A DNA stretch of 38,277 nucleotides. Source: Flavobacteriales bacterium UBA6772 (lineage in GTDB: Bacteria > Bacteroidota > Bacteroidia > Flavobacteriales > UBA7430). The stretch is taken from the NCBI GenBank assembly GCA_905182215.1, contig CAJJAI010000047.1, positions 1-38,277 of the forward strand, in the 5' to 3' direction. Made by a program: the position numbers and the translations under genes. Of the stretch, positions 16,001 to 23,856 are shown piece by piece. Numbering within the stretch: the stretch's first letter is position 1; each line of letters opens with the position of its first letter. The notes under the pieces were generated by a model. That model was not told where the DNA came from and searched no databases. It saw only the letters and a list, made by a program, of their open reading frames with translations.

Positions 16001-17037
16001 ATAGTTTCATTAATGAAAGTAGGAGTATGAGTTTGTGTAGGTGACAAAAGCATAAGTGCATCATAAGCATCATCTAAATCGTCTGCTGCTTGTTGTGTAA
16101 CAGTATTTACAACCTCCTCACTTCCGATATGAGTTCCACTTGCGTAACCAGCTATAGAAGTCGTATGTGCACCAATTTTCCCATTAACTCCTGATATGCC
16201 TACATTAGCAACAGCACCATTTTTAGCAAAAAGGGCAAAGTCTGCAACTGTTCCTAAAACATCTACAGCAGGAGCAGGATCACAGCCCGATTCACAAAAT
16301 ACGGGAATAGTACTGGTCGAAGGGGGTAGAGTCGCACTAGAACCGGCCGCTAAAGTTATAGCTCCAGACAAACTAAACATTCTTCCTTCAAGTTGAGCAC
16401 TTGCAGCAAGACCTACAGCACCTAGCTTTGAAAATAAAGTACCTTTTATAATAGAGCCTGCCGCAGCAGTAATAGCCCCATTAGTAAGAAAAAATATATT
16501 ACAAGATTGTGCTCCACCTGTCAAAATCATATTTGTACCTGCGGCAGCTGTCAAGGCACCGTTAGTTTTAACTATAAAAAAAGCATCAGGATTACCTCCA
16601 CCATCAAAAGTAAGGTTTCCTCCTATAGATGCTGCGCTTGCTATATAATAAACGCCCGGACAAAGAGTTTCGCCAGCCCCAAAAGTTGCAGCGTGAGATG
16701 GAACAGTTCCATCCACGCTAGGAAAATTAACAGAAATGGAGTTAAGATGAATATATAACCTAAGTAAATCAAATTTAGCCTGCTGAGTTGCAGCATTCAT
16801 ACTGTATACATTCCCTTGATAAGCTGGATAAGAAGCTTGATCAAATCCGGCAACAGGTCCTAAAGAATTTGAGCCAACATCCCCGATAAGGGTTCCGCCT
16901 GCATTTGTTATAGCTCCTGCGCCAGTATAAGCTTCAAAAGATTTGAGGATCCCTAAATTAACTGTTTGACTAAATGATATACTTGAAAATAGCAAAAGAG
17001 CTATAGTTGTTGAAAAAAAACTTATCTTCTTTACCAT
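13015..17037 (-). CDS. Secreted two-module ice-binding-like (DUF3494) protein with T9SS sorting domain
   Basis: A 1340-residue exported protein. Residues 1-24 are a signal peptide ending SFSQ. Two DUF3494 modules (about 27-238 and 258-467) share LCPGVYYI / IVPGVYAI, AGTNMILTGGAQSCNIFF / ANTNMVLVNGAKRCNIFW and a C-terminal AQ-FS-SGA strand. About 475-590 is a DUF11-like beta domain (DVITYTYTVSNIG). Residues 593-690 are Asp-rich calcium-binding thrombospondin type-3 repeats, and 698-940 is Cys-rich with a ShK-like patch (835-877) and GCTDMQACNYNPLAISDDGSC-type units. Two similar ~100-residue repeats (950-1115) share GGAYLPxWGFNG. Residues about 1255-1340 are a type A T9SS sorting domain. Probably ice or surface adhesion outside the cell; ice binding is inference from the family. 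Confidence 0.92.
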   Translation of the reverse strand: MVKKISFFSTTIALLLFSSISFSQTVNLGILKSFEAYTGAGAITNAGGTLIGDVGSNSLGPVAGFDQASYPAYQGNVYSMNAATQQAKFDLLRLYIHLNSISVNFPSVDGTVPSHAATFGAGETLCPGVYYIASAASIGGNLTFDGGGNPDAFFIVKTNGALTAAAGTNMILTGGAQSCNIFFLTNGAITAAAGSIIKGTLFSKLGAVGLAASAQLEGRMFSLSGAITLAAGSSATLPPSTSTIPVFCESGCDPAPAVDVLGTVADFALFAKNGAVANVGISGVNGKIGAHTTSIAGYASGTHIGSEEVVNTVTQQAADDLDDAYDALMLLSPTQTHTPTFINETIVPGVYAIPSAGTVSGTIILDAQGNPNSIFVLRFGAAIAIAANTNMVLVNGAKRCNIFWIGGAGGGAGAVNIGASAIVSGYFFANIGASNSGAGVFLAGAQFSRSGAVNTNSPVIYTNPECVTSSPLDPNPAFGLVTTASVGGTGTVGDVITYTYTVSNIGPAVLTNITIGPVSGLTFTANPITTLDIGVVDETISATYTITQADVDAGIVTSSFTATGQDPNSLSVTDTSGTTNDNDDSTITTVSGTDTDGDTVIDANDNCPTIPNTHQADQDGDSVGDPCDICQLTPTGDPVDVDGCSASQADDDNDSVLNNDDNCPNTPNSETVDVDGCSESQLDNDNDGVFNDDEVLGCQNTSACNYNASATDAYDCVYPTGCDTCSGDTDGTGIIVNGDIDDDGICDNEDDCFGDNDSCGVCNGPGAIYECGCYDIAEQDCDCDGNQLDALGVCAGDCSADTDADGICDDIDDCVGSYDDCDVCNGDDSSCDDACLDNDDALSALGGCVNAIAFLGCETLWDGILTSELCPETCNSCGCTDMQACNYNPLAISDDGSCTELDGYSDLNNNGICDESEVLGCTYDNSFNFDNNATIDDGTCDSIPTSQIISLPDGWSMFSTYIESENTDMIDLLSPIVNNVTIAKDYLGGAYLPGWGFNGIGNLINGQGYQIKTDTTRADLGINQEIEFDIYGSYDITPAPIPLTEGWNMVGYLRTDEVSAVSILADLNDLGNLVIAKSDLGGAYLPDWGFNGLGLMIPGKAYQVKILEADSLLFLPMSQQYRTVENTKINNSSTHYSEPLITGNNMVIGIFDNAWDKIPNEGNELVVLDSKGLVVGTALYTSPVTVITVWGNDEQTKTKDGLYLNESFTIKTWSSSLNNESYLSVNSWISGGDYYEVDALHQIGSIVREMEDNNSFEFISCVPNPANSETTINVMLSENRELKLYVTNIIGKQLITKDKYKLDKGLNKIYLDTLKLEPGSYFVNLIINGVKQTKVLTIIK

Positions 17038-17090
17038 ACCTGGAGGGTTTATGTGTTAAAGATGTTTATGTATTATATGTACGTATTTTG

Positions 17091-17098
17091 CAAATATA
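17091..17098 (-). promoter_or_regulatory. -7 box of the DUF3494 gene
   Basis: TATATTTG on the minus strand, 53 nt upstream of the ATG at 17037. The long leader contains CCCTCCAGG close to the start, which is not a normal ribosome-binding sequence here. Confidence 0.5.
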
Positions 17099-17149
17099 AT
17101 AAAAATAGTTTAAGCAGTCGACTATTAATGGTTTATATTGCTGTTAATC

Positions 17150-17455
17150 AGTATTCTATAAATACTACTTTTGACAAGTGTGGTTAGAACTTTACTGCTA
17201 TCAGGGCCGTTAAAAGAAATGATTTCTGCAATGAAAAACATCAAAATTAGAAAGAGTAAATACCTTAATAATTGTATTGAACAAGACCATAGAAACATCA
17301 AGCCTATAATTGCTATTGATACGGGGTCTAAAAAGCTTGAATACATTCGGATGACACTGGCGGATATTGATTTGTTATCGTTGTTAGAAAGAATCAAATC
17401 GTTAATTCTAAGAAATCCAATTCAAAACTTCCCTTTCATTAGTCTCATAACATCT
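17150..17455 (+). pseudogene. IS6-family transposase C-terminal remnant
   Basis: One frame gives TFDKCG-stop-NFTAIRAVKR (17167-17220), resembling the TxDKSGANxAAIRAV block of IS6/IS26-type transposases; the stop is at 17185-17187. After a frameshift near 17225 a second frame gives IKIRKSKYLNNCIEQDHRNIK, nearly the family's RxxKYLNNxxEQDHRxIK motif with the last catalytic Glu, and then a degraded tail with MTLADI and NPIQNFP. The N-terminal two thirds and both ends are missing. It marks the right side of the accessory segment. Confidence 0.75.
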
Positions 17456-17541
17456 AATTCAAATTGAATTTTTAGAAGGTGGTCAAATTAATGCGACAGA
17501 ACCTGATTTTTTTCTTTTGAGGAATTTTCTTCTTTTTATAA

Positions 17542-18219
17542 TTATGCTGATTTAGTGAAATGTTGCGACCAAATAAAGTTATTGGTAGCCATAATCCAGT
17601 GTGCCGCAAAGGCAGTCCAAATGGTTTCTGTTTGCGCTGTAATAAGGCATAAAACAATGCCAAGCGGAATAGAACCTAAAGTTTCCTTTTTACCTTTGTA
17701 GAGATGGACTAAGGCATAGAGAATCGTGTTAATTACCACTGCAGGATACAATCCAACAAAAGGAAGTAAACCCAGAAAGAGAATTCCTCTAAACAAGTAT
17801 TCGTATCCTAAAAGATAAATACCCCAACTGAAGATGTTTGATACGTATTCAATTGGATTCCAATGATCCATTCTTGCTTGTGGATACATAGCTAAGTGTT
17901 CTTTTCCTTTTGCGTTAAAAGCACCCAAAGGAATAAGAACTAAAGCGAGTATAAGTGTATACTTTGTATCTGTATAAGTCCAAGTAAAATTAGCATCCCA
18001 AAAAATAATTCCCAAGCAAATGGTATATATTATGGGAAGTAGAGCCATACAAATAAAGGCAATAAGTCTACTGAGTAAAACCCAATAAAAAGAAGATTTA
18101 GGTTTTGGAAATAATTGACGAAACTGGTTTTGAATATTTGAGTTTTTTAGAATGTAGAAATAAAGTAAGTAACCTATACATCCTATAAATAAAATACTCG
18201 CTTCTAAAATGCTATTCAA
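17542..18219 (-). CDS. CPBP-type intramembrane metalloprotease homologue
   Basis: A 225-residue protein with about 7 hydrophobic segments. The CPBP/Abi motifs are visible: motif 1 GYEYLFRG (usual EExxxR, here with one Glu), motif 2 ALVHLYKG and motif 3 AAHWIMATNN. Bacterial members act in maturation or immunity; no substrate is suggested here. The start is TTG at 18219, one base after the stop of the glutathione peroxidase gene (TAAGTTG). An in-frame stop lies just upstream, and the next ATG would remove the first two helices, so TTG is the reasonable choice. It is probably co-transcribed with the peroxidase. Confidence 0.82.
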   Translation of the reverse strand: MNSILEASILFIGCIGYLLYFYILKNSNIQNQFRQLFPKPKSSFYWVLLSRLIAFICMALLPIIYTICLGIIFWDANFTWTYTDTKYTLILALVLIPLGAFNAKGKEHLAMYPQARMDHWNPIEYVSNIFSWGIYLLGYEYLFRGILFLGLLPFVGLYPAVVINTILYALVHLYKGKKETLGSIPLGIVLCLITAQTETIWTAFAAHWIMATNNFIWSQHFTKSA

Positions 18220-18220
18220 C

Positions 18221-18766
18221 TTAGTTGAAATTCTTAGTTATTTTTTCACTTAAAGGTTTTGTGATAGAGTAGAAGTAGTCTACAAACTCACCATTAGGAC
18301 CCACTAAATACTTCTGGAAATTCCATTTTACAGTGCTGTTAGATTTTCCATTTTCTGCTTTAGTAGTTAGCCATTTGTATATGCCATGTTGATCTTTTCC
18401 TTTCACAGTAATTTTTTCTGATAAGGGAAAGCTTACACCATAACGGACTTTGCAAAAACTTTGTATTTCTTCTGAACCTCCAGGTTCTTGACCCCCAAAC
18501 TGATCACAAGGCAGTCCTAAGACCACTAATTGATCTCTGTATTGTTCCGAAAGAGTCTCCAAGCCTTCATATTGAGGAGTGAAACCACACTCTGAAGCCA
18601 CATTTACAAATAATATGTATTTTCCTTCAAAATCTTTTAAAGAAACAGTTTCACCTTCAATAGAGGTGTAGTTTAAATCGTGAACAGATGTTTTTTCTTG
18701 AGCTGAGCCCTTAGAGAAAATTGAGAAGAATGCCATAATCAGTATTTTAAGTAAATGTTTTTTCAT
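18221..18766 (-). CDS. Glutathione peroxidase family protein, exported
   Basis: About 181 residues. N-terminal MKKHLLKILIMAFFSIFSKGSAQ is a signal peptide, so the enzyme probably acts in the periplasm. The redox Cys is in NVASECGFT (residue 60), with LGLPCDQFGGQEPG and the WNFQKYLVG block completing the catalytic set (Cys, Gln, Trp, Asn). Non-selenium homologues usually use thioredoxin rather than glutathione to reduce peroxides. I start at ATG 18766; a TTG two codons earlier lies next to the promoter box. The CPBP gene follows after one base. Confidence 0.9.
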   Translation of the reverse strand: MKKHLLKILIMAFFSIFSKGSAQEKTSVHDLNYTSIEGETVSLKDFEGKYILFVNVASECGFTPQYEGLETLSEQYRDQLVVLGLPCDQFGGQEPGGSEEIQSFCKVRYGVSFPLSEKITVKGKDQHGIYKWLTTKAENGKSNSTVKWNFQKYLVGPNGEFVDYFYSITKPLSEKITKNFN

Positions 18767-18769
18767 ATT

Positions 18770-18777
18770 CAAATGTA
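18770..18777 (-). promoter_or_regulatory. Possible -7 box of the peroxidase gene
   Basis: TACATTTG on the minus strand (TAnnTTTG) but ending only 3 nt before the ATG at 18766, so a transcript from it would be nearly leaderless. It may be chance. Confidence 0.3.
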
Positions 18778-18780
18778 CAA

Positions 18781-18810
18781 AAAAAGCTCTCGATTAATCG
18801 AGGGCTTTTT
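18781..18810 (-). terminator. Terminator of the M1 peptidase operon
   Basis: Near-perfect 30-bp hairpin AAAAAGCYCTCGATT / AATCGAGRGCTTTTT. On the minus strand it ends in TTTTTTGT and starts one base after the peptidase stop codon. It separates the PadR operon from the peroxidase gene. Confidence 0.85.
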
Positions 18811-18811
18811 G

Positions 18812-21769
18812 TTAAATCTGCGATTTTAAATCGCTTACTATATCGTGGATGTTTATATTTAGTTTGAATCGAATATTTGATAAGTAATTATCATATTCTG
18901 GAACATCTGTTAATTTTAAAGGAAAGAAGACTTCAAACCTATTTGGTATAATAGAAAGCATCAATCCTGTATCGACATAATTTTCAGTTTTACCATCAGA
19001 TTTTAAAGAAGCAATATTACAGTATCCTTTAATTTTTTTTGTTATCGGTATTTGTAGGTTTGCACTTAATAAATATTGACTTGCTCTATATTGTTCTCCA
19101 ATTACAAAACCACCATCAGTACCAGTTACCTGTTTAGAAAATACGGCATCTCTTCCCTCTCTATCAAATACTCCTAGTTCGTAGAGGTAATCGTTTTGTT
19201 GTACCATTCCGAAATGGAAATCTTGATTTTCAGTCTCCTTTAGAAAAAGACCTCCAAAAAGACGCAAATCATAAGTTCCTCTTTTTTCGGTTTTGTAGGC
19301 GTATAAATTCTCCATACTGAGCTTCGTAAATTCATCCGAAACCTCCAACTTTGTATATAGCTCAAGTGTTTTTAAAGTATGATTGTATTTGTATTGATGT
19401 GTAATATCTGAAATTGTATAATCTCCGAATTCACCATTTAATATATGATGCGTTCTTAATATTAGTTGATGGCTATGTGGAGAACTTCCAGGTTGTTTTT
19501 TGAAATTAACCTTTAGCTCCGTTCCAATTTTAGTGTACATGTCTGCATCCGTATAGTTGAAACGATCTGTAGTTGCTTTTAGTTGTATAGCCCTAATACG
19601 TTTTGAATAAGGTAGGAATGTGTAACTAAGTATAGATTTACCTACTATTTTATTTGTTCCAGTACTATAAGCAGGTGTTATACTATAACTAAATGGTTTT
19701 TTTAAAATTTGCTTATTGTGAATACTTAAACCCAAAATGGTTTTATCTGCAAAATTAAAATTCGCATAAGGACTTAAAAACACTTGTGTTTTAGATGGTT
19801 TTTCTAAGCTCCATAAGAAGTCTATGTCTAAGGGTTCGATTTTAGGGAAAATAGACGCACTATTATAAAAATTATTCTGTCTGTTAATTTCCGGAATACT
19901 ATGAGAAGCATCTATCGTATAAGAATCGAAGTTCCCTTTTAGTTTTAAACTTGTTTTAGCTTTAAAACCCTCTGCCCAATGTGTACTGCTAGTACCATCG
20001 ATTTTAAAGGCTGTAACAGACACAGGCCCATTAATTCCTCCTTTATTTTTTAGCTCTATTTCTGTATGTCCTTCGTGTGAATGAACTTTTGCAATTTTAT
20101 AATCTATTTTTTTATTGGTGTTTATTAAGTCTTCAAAAAACCAATCTAAGTCCTTTTTAGTAACATGTTCTAAAGTAGCTTTAATATCAGCCGGTTGAGG
20201 ATGTTTAAATTTCCATTTCTGAAAATAGGCATGCATGGCCTTATCCAATTCTTCATCTCCTAAATAGGCTTGTAAATACTCAAAAGCAAGTGCTGTTTTG
20301 GTATATATCATTAAACCATAATTGGTAGAGGTGAGGTCTGAAGAATGTAATCCACATGCTTGATCCAACCCTTCACGAGCATTTAATAAATACTGTAGAT
20401 AATTTTCTTCGCGATGTTTGTATTCTTCTAAACCACCAAGTTTACCAATAGTAGAATTGTTTACGGTCTCTGGTACCATTGATTTTGATGGGTATTTGGT
20501 CTTTATGTATCTGTATTCGTTAAAAGAATTTATTCCTTCATCCATCCATGGGTATCTACGTTCGTTTGAACCTAAAATTCCAAAAAACCAATTATGTCCT
20601 ACCTCGTGAACTATTACTGTTTCTAAAGAACGGGCAGAATTTACAGTACCGATTACAGTAACATTTGGATATTCCATTCCTCCACCTGCTGTTAATGCGC
20701 CATCAACTGCAGTACATTGTTTATAAGGATAATCGCCGTTCCATTTAGAGTAATAGTACAGTCCATCGTTTATATATTCAATGGCATCTTTCCATAGGTC
20801 GGCATGTCTATCGGTAAACATCGCCCATGTTTTTACTATTTCTCCACTGTTTGGAAGTTCTACTTCACCCGAAAGCACATTAAATCGTTTGTCGGCAAAC
20901 CATGCAAAATCGTGCACATTACTTTGAGTATATCTTATCGTTTTTAGTTGTTTAGAACTTGCAGGAAACTCAACAATAACTTCTTCGTCATTATCAGAAT
21001 TATTTATACTTATAACCAGTTTAGCTTCTTTTTGATTTGTTGTATCGGTTTCAGATTCTGTAGAATACTTTTTTAGTCCTTCTATCGAAAGGCTGTCTAG
21101 CCAAGCAATTTCATCGTCATTTTGAAGATCACCTGTGGCACCAACCACATAGTTTTGAGGTAAAGTTATACTTACATCGTAGAATCCATATTCCGAATAG
21201 AATTCTCCTTGAGATAAATAGTTCAATGGGTGCCAGCCTTCGTGATCGAAAACTGCAGGTTTAGGATACCATTGTGTCATTTGATACGATTCTCCTAAAT
21301 GCCCTAAACGTGAATAAACTCCGAGTGGAATTTTTACATGAAAAGGCGTACTAATTTGAATTGTTCCGCCTGCATTTAAAGGTTCATTAAGAATTAAAAT
21401 AGCTATGTCATCATTGCCATTCCAGTACTCCCAAGTAACTTTTTTGTTATTTACTTTAAAGTCCAATTGATCAATAAAACCACGATCACTTTCTTCAGCA
21501 TATAAAAAGTTGGTTTGTCCTGATTTTAGAATTTGTTGTGCTAATTCTGTTTCTGTATGCTTATAGGCATTTGGCCATAAATGAAAATAAATGGTATCTA
21601 AAACACTTGTAGAATTGTTGTGGTATTCAATTTCTTGAAAAGCACTGATCTCATGATTTTCATCATTTAGAAAAACTTCCATTGTGTAGTTTACCTCTTG
21701 TTGAAAATAGGTCTGAGCATAAGTAACACTCACAAAAAGGCTACAAATAAGTAGTATTTGTTTTTTCAT
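18812..21769 (-). CDS. M1-family metallopeptidase with C-terminal barrel-like domain
   Basis: About 985 residues. MKKQILLICSLFVSVTYAQ is a signal peptide. Residues 20-580 are an M1 (aminopeptidase N) module: GGGMEYPN is the substrate-binding GxMEN-like motif, HEVGHNW (388-394) holds the zinc His pair, and Glu 411 in WMDEG is the third ligand, 18 residues after the second His. Residues about 640-985 are alternating hydrophobic/polar strands ending RFKLNINIHD, resembling an outer-membrane beta-barrel; this is inference. ATG 21769 is chosen over 21790, because it follows the PspC stop (TAAGATG) and gives a clean signal peptide. It ends the PadR operon. Confidence 0.9.
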   Translation of the reverse strand: MKKQILLICSLFVSVTYAQTYFQQEVNYTMEVFLNDENHEISAFQEIEYHNNSTSVLDTIYFHLWPNAYKHTETELAQQILKSGQTNFLYAEESDRGFIDQLDFKVNNKKVTWEYWNGNDDIAILILNEPLNAGGTIQISTPFHVKIPLGVYSRLGHLGESYQMTQWYPKPAVFDHEGWHPLNYLSQGEFYSEYGFYDVSITLPQNYVVGATGDLQNDDEIAWLDSLSIEGLKKYSTESETDTTNQKEAKLVISINNSDNDEEVIVEFPASSKQLKTIRYTQSNVHDFAWFADKRFNVLSGEVELPNSGEIVKTWAMFTDRHADLWKDAIEYINDGLYYYSKWNGDYPYKQCTAVDGALTAGGGMEYPNVTVIGTVNSARSLETVIVHEVGHNWFFGILGSNERRYPWMDEGINSFNEYRYIKTKYPSKSMVPETVNNSTIGKLGGLEEYKHREENYLQYLLNAREGLDQACGLHSSDLTSTNYGLMIYTKTALAFEYLQAYLGDEELDKAMHAYFQKWKFKHPQPADIKATLEHVTKKDLDWFFEDLINTNKKIDYKIAKVHSHEGHTEIELKNKGGINGPVSVTAFKIDGTSSTHWAEGFKAKTSLKLKGNFDSYTIDASHSIPEINRQNNFYNSASIFPKIEPLDIDFLWSLEKPSKTQVFLSPYANFNFADKTILGLSIHNKQILKKPFSYSITPAYSTGTNKIVGKSILSYTFLPYSKRIRAIQLKATTDRFNYTDADMYTKIGTELKVNFKKQPGSSPHSHQLILRTHHILNGEFGDYTISDITHQYKYNHTLKTLELYTKLEVSDEFTKLSMENLYAYKTEKRGTYDLRLFGGLFLKETENQDFHFGMVQQNDYLYELGVFDREGRDAVFSKQVTGTDGGFVIGEQYRASQYLLSANLQIPITKKIKGYCNIASLKSDGKTENYVDTGLMLSIIPNRFEVFFPLKLTDVPEYDNYLSNIRFKLNINIHDIVSDLKSQI

Positions 21770-21770
21770 C

Positions 21771-21962
21771 TTAGTTAAATCTAGGGTCATTAGGAATAAT
21801 AATAGCCAGTAGGAGGTAAGGCAAAAAGCCTACTCCTGCAAAAAGGAATGCACACACAAAGCCAATTCTAAAAATTACAGGATCTAGTTCGAAGTGATCC
21901 GCCAATCCAGCACAGACGCCAAATAGTTTTCCTTCTTGCTTATTTCTATATAGTTTTCTCAT
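21771..21962 (-). CDS. Small PspC-domain protein
   Basis: 63 residues, one PspC domain: RKLYRNKQEGKLFGVCAGLADHFELDPVIFRIGFV, then a hydrophobic helix pair and IIPNDP. PspC proteins are inner-membrane sensors or partners of the phage-shock response. The protein is the bare domain with no toxin or tail. It lies 7 nt after the large PspC gene and 1 nt before the M1 peptidase start, so it is part of the same operon. Confidence 0.9.
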   Translation of the reverse strand: MRKLYRNKQEGKLFGVCAGLADHFELDPVIFRIGFVCAFLFAGVGFLPYLLLAIIIPNDPRFN

Positions 21963-21969
21963 TTTATTT

Positions 21970-23520
21970 TTAGTTACAGTCTAAACAATCTAGCTCACTA
22001 CGATTCATTTTCCAGTGATTGTTAACCATTCGTTCATCATAGGTGTTACTTGTATTTTCGATATTGTAAATAAAGTGTTTTACCGAATGGTCTAAATATA
22101 CGGTTTTACCCTCGGGTACATACACAATGAGTTCTAGTGCTTGAAATCTAAAAGCTTCGTCTGGAGCAATTGCGAGATAGTTGCTAAAACTTAGGGTGTT
22201 TTCTTCAACAGCGTAATCGTAGTCAATTTTACTCGCATTAATTTTTGCTTGTTTCTGACTTTCACCATTCGCACTTTTCTTGATTTCTAGTTCAAATTTA
22301 TCGGTTTTAGATTTTTTAATATCCAAATATACTTCTGTAGTTAGTAGTGAGTTTAATTCTTCATCGAAGTGGTAACTTGTACTTCTTTGGTGTGTATTAA
22401 AATAATCGTTGTCTGAAAGTTCAATATTCAAAGTGTCAGAATTACATTCTAATTCTAGTAGAACGGTATCGTACGATTCGCTTTGGAAATGTGTAGCAGT
22501 CATAGAACCGACATAGAATAAAATAATTACACCAATGGTCCATGAACTAGCCATAATCGTTCTTGTGGCAGCAGATTGCTTAGGGATACTAAAAAGTATT
22601 CTTATGGCAAGCCAAATAATTTGAACCACCGGAACCCCTATAAATAGCACTAAACCTACAATACTAATTCCACTAAGCTTGGTTCCATTAAACAATAGTG
22701 GGAAATACTGATTTAAGTTTAATGGAGTTATATTATTACCATTAATATGTATCATGTTTGTAGTTGACCCGAATAGGTTGGCTACAATCATAAAGCATAA
22801 GCTAACACCCATAATTAGTAATATTACCCCTATAAATTTCCCAATAAACTTAAATATGTAGCCTATTATATTTAAGAAAAAGCTTATTATTTTTTGGAAT
22901 ATATTTCTGGCTTTATTTTTATGCTCTTCTGCATTAATATTTCCTACTGTAGTCTTTAGATTATCAAACTCTTTTTGAATTGTTTTTTTGATATTTTCTG
23001 CATTTACCGCTTCACCTTTCATTTGTAACTTCTCTGCAGTTGTTTTAGCAGCTGGAATAATAGCCCATAAAATTAAGTACACTAAAATTCCACCTCCAGC
23101 AAACATTCCAACTAGAGCCAATAAACGGATTATTACAGGGTCAATATCAAAATAAGCGGCTATACCACTACAAACACCTCCAACAACTTCATTGTCTTTG
23201 TCTCTGTAAATTCTCTTTTTTGTTTTCTTATTTGAGTTTTCGTTCTCACTTTTTAATGGTTCTTCCACTTCTTCGTAATTCTCGGGATTCCCCATTATCT
23301 CCACAATTGTATCTACTTGAGCTGTGGAAATAATATCAATGTTCCGTTCTTGCAACAACTCTGCAATACGAGATTCTATATCCGATACAATTTCTTCGCA
23401 TCCCTCTTCCTCTTGGTAGTGCGATTTTATACGAGATAAATAGGCATTTAATTGTTCAAATGCATCTTCATCGATATGGAATATTATTCCGCCTAAATTT
23501 ATATTTACAGTTTTTTTCAT
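21970..23520 (-). CDS. Large PspC-domain membrane protein
   Basis: 516 residues. Residues 1-85 form a soluble alpha-helical domain (MKKTVNINLGGIIFHIDEDAFEQLNAYL, DIESRIAELL, IVEIMGNPENY) common to Bacteroidota PspC proteins. The PspC domain spans about 102-160 (KRIYRDKDNEVVGGVCSGIAAYFDIDPVIIRLL). Membrane helices are near 132-156, 212-248, 283-310 and 323-342. The C-terminal 170 residues are a polar beta-rich domain probably outside the cytoplasm. Its ATG overlaps the padR stop by one base (TAATG). It is likely the membrane effector of PadR-controlled envelope stress; the signal is unknown. Confidence 0.9.
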   Translation of the reverse strand: MKKTVNINLGGIIFHIDEDAFEQLNAYLSRIKSHYQEEEGCEEIVSDIESRIAELLQERNIDIISTAQVDTIVEIMGNPENYEEVEEPLKSENENSNKKTKKRIYRDKDNEVVGGVCSGIAAYFDIDPVIIRLLALVGMFAGGGILVYLILWAIIPAAKTTAEKLQMKGEAVNAENIKKTIQKEFDNLKTTVGNINAEEHKNKARNIFQKIISFFLNIIGYIFKFIGKFIGVILLIMGVSLCFMIVANLFGSTTNMIHINGNNITPLNLNQYFPLLFNGTKLSGISIVGLVLFIGVPVVQIIWLAIRILFSIPKQSAATRTIMASSWTIGVIILFYVGSMTATHFQSESYDTVLLELECNSDTLNIELSDNDYFNTHQRSTSYHFDEELNSLLTTEVYLDIKKSKTDKFELEIKKSANGESQKQAKINASKIDYDYAVEENTLSFSNYLAIAPDEAFRFQALELIVYVPEGKTVYLDHSVKHFIYNIENTSNTYDERMVNNHWKMNRSELDCLDCN

Positions 23521-23855
23521 TATGATGAGCTTTTTTGTGTGGTCAATTTTACGGCTTGTACTAATTCATTCCATGTTTCGTCTAATCCTACAAGGAGTTC
23601 TTTTCCTTTAGAACTCAAACTATAGTATTTTCGTGGCGGACCCGATTTTGACTCTTCCCAACGATACTCCAACACTTCTCCATTTTTCAACCTAGTAAGT
23701 AGGGGATAAATAGTTCCTTCTACCACAATCATTTTCGAGCTTTTTAGCTGAGCTATGATGTCTGAGGGATATGCTTCGCCCTTTTTTAGAATAGATAAGA
23801 TGCAGAATTCTAAAACTCCTTTACGCATCTGTGCTTTTGTGTTTTCTATTTTCAT
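23520..23855 (-). CDS. PadR-family transcriptional repressor
   Basis: A 111-residue PadR-s1 type protein: GVLEFCILSILKKGEAYPSDIIAQLKSS is the first part of the winged helix, followed by VVEGTIYPLLTRLKNGEVLEYRW, the wing ESKSGPPRKYYSLSSKGKELL, and a C-terminal dimer helix. PadR repressors bind dyads at promoters and release on a ligand or stress. It lies one base after the DUF4252 gene's stop and overlaps the large PspC gene. The 27-bp dyad at the operon promoter is its likely operator. Confidence 0.93.
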   Translation of the reverse strand: MKIENTKAQMRKGVLEFCILSILKKGEAYPSDIIAQLKSSKMIVVEGTIYPLLTRLKNGEVLEYRWEESKSGPPRKYYSLSSKGKELLVGLDETWNELVQAVKLTTQKSSS

Positions 23856-23856
23856 C

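Noticed and set aside
17125-17397. Hydrophobic minus-strand ORF near the adhesin promoter
   Set aside because: Opposite strand carries the IS6 transposase remnant with recognisable motifs.
17456-17541. Second copy of the ssrA 3' end (right attachment site)
   Set aside because: Looked for GGTTCGATTCCCTGC downstream of the accessory region up to the CPBP gene and saw no copy.
18770-18777. Strong claim of leaderless transcription for the peroxidase gene
   Set aside because: The box is a good match but lies unusually close to the ATG; chance is as likely, so kept only as a low-confidence site.
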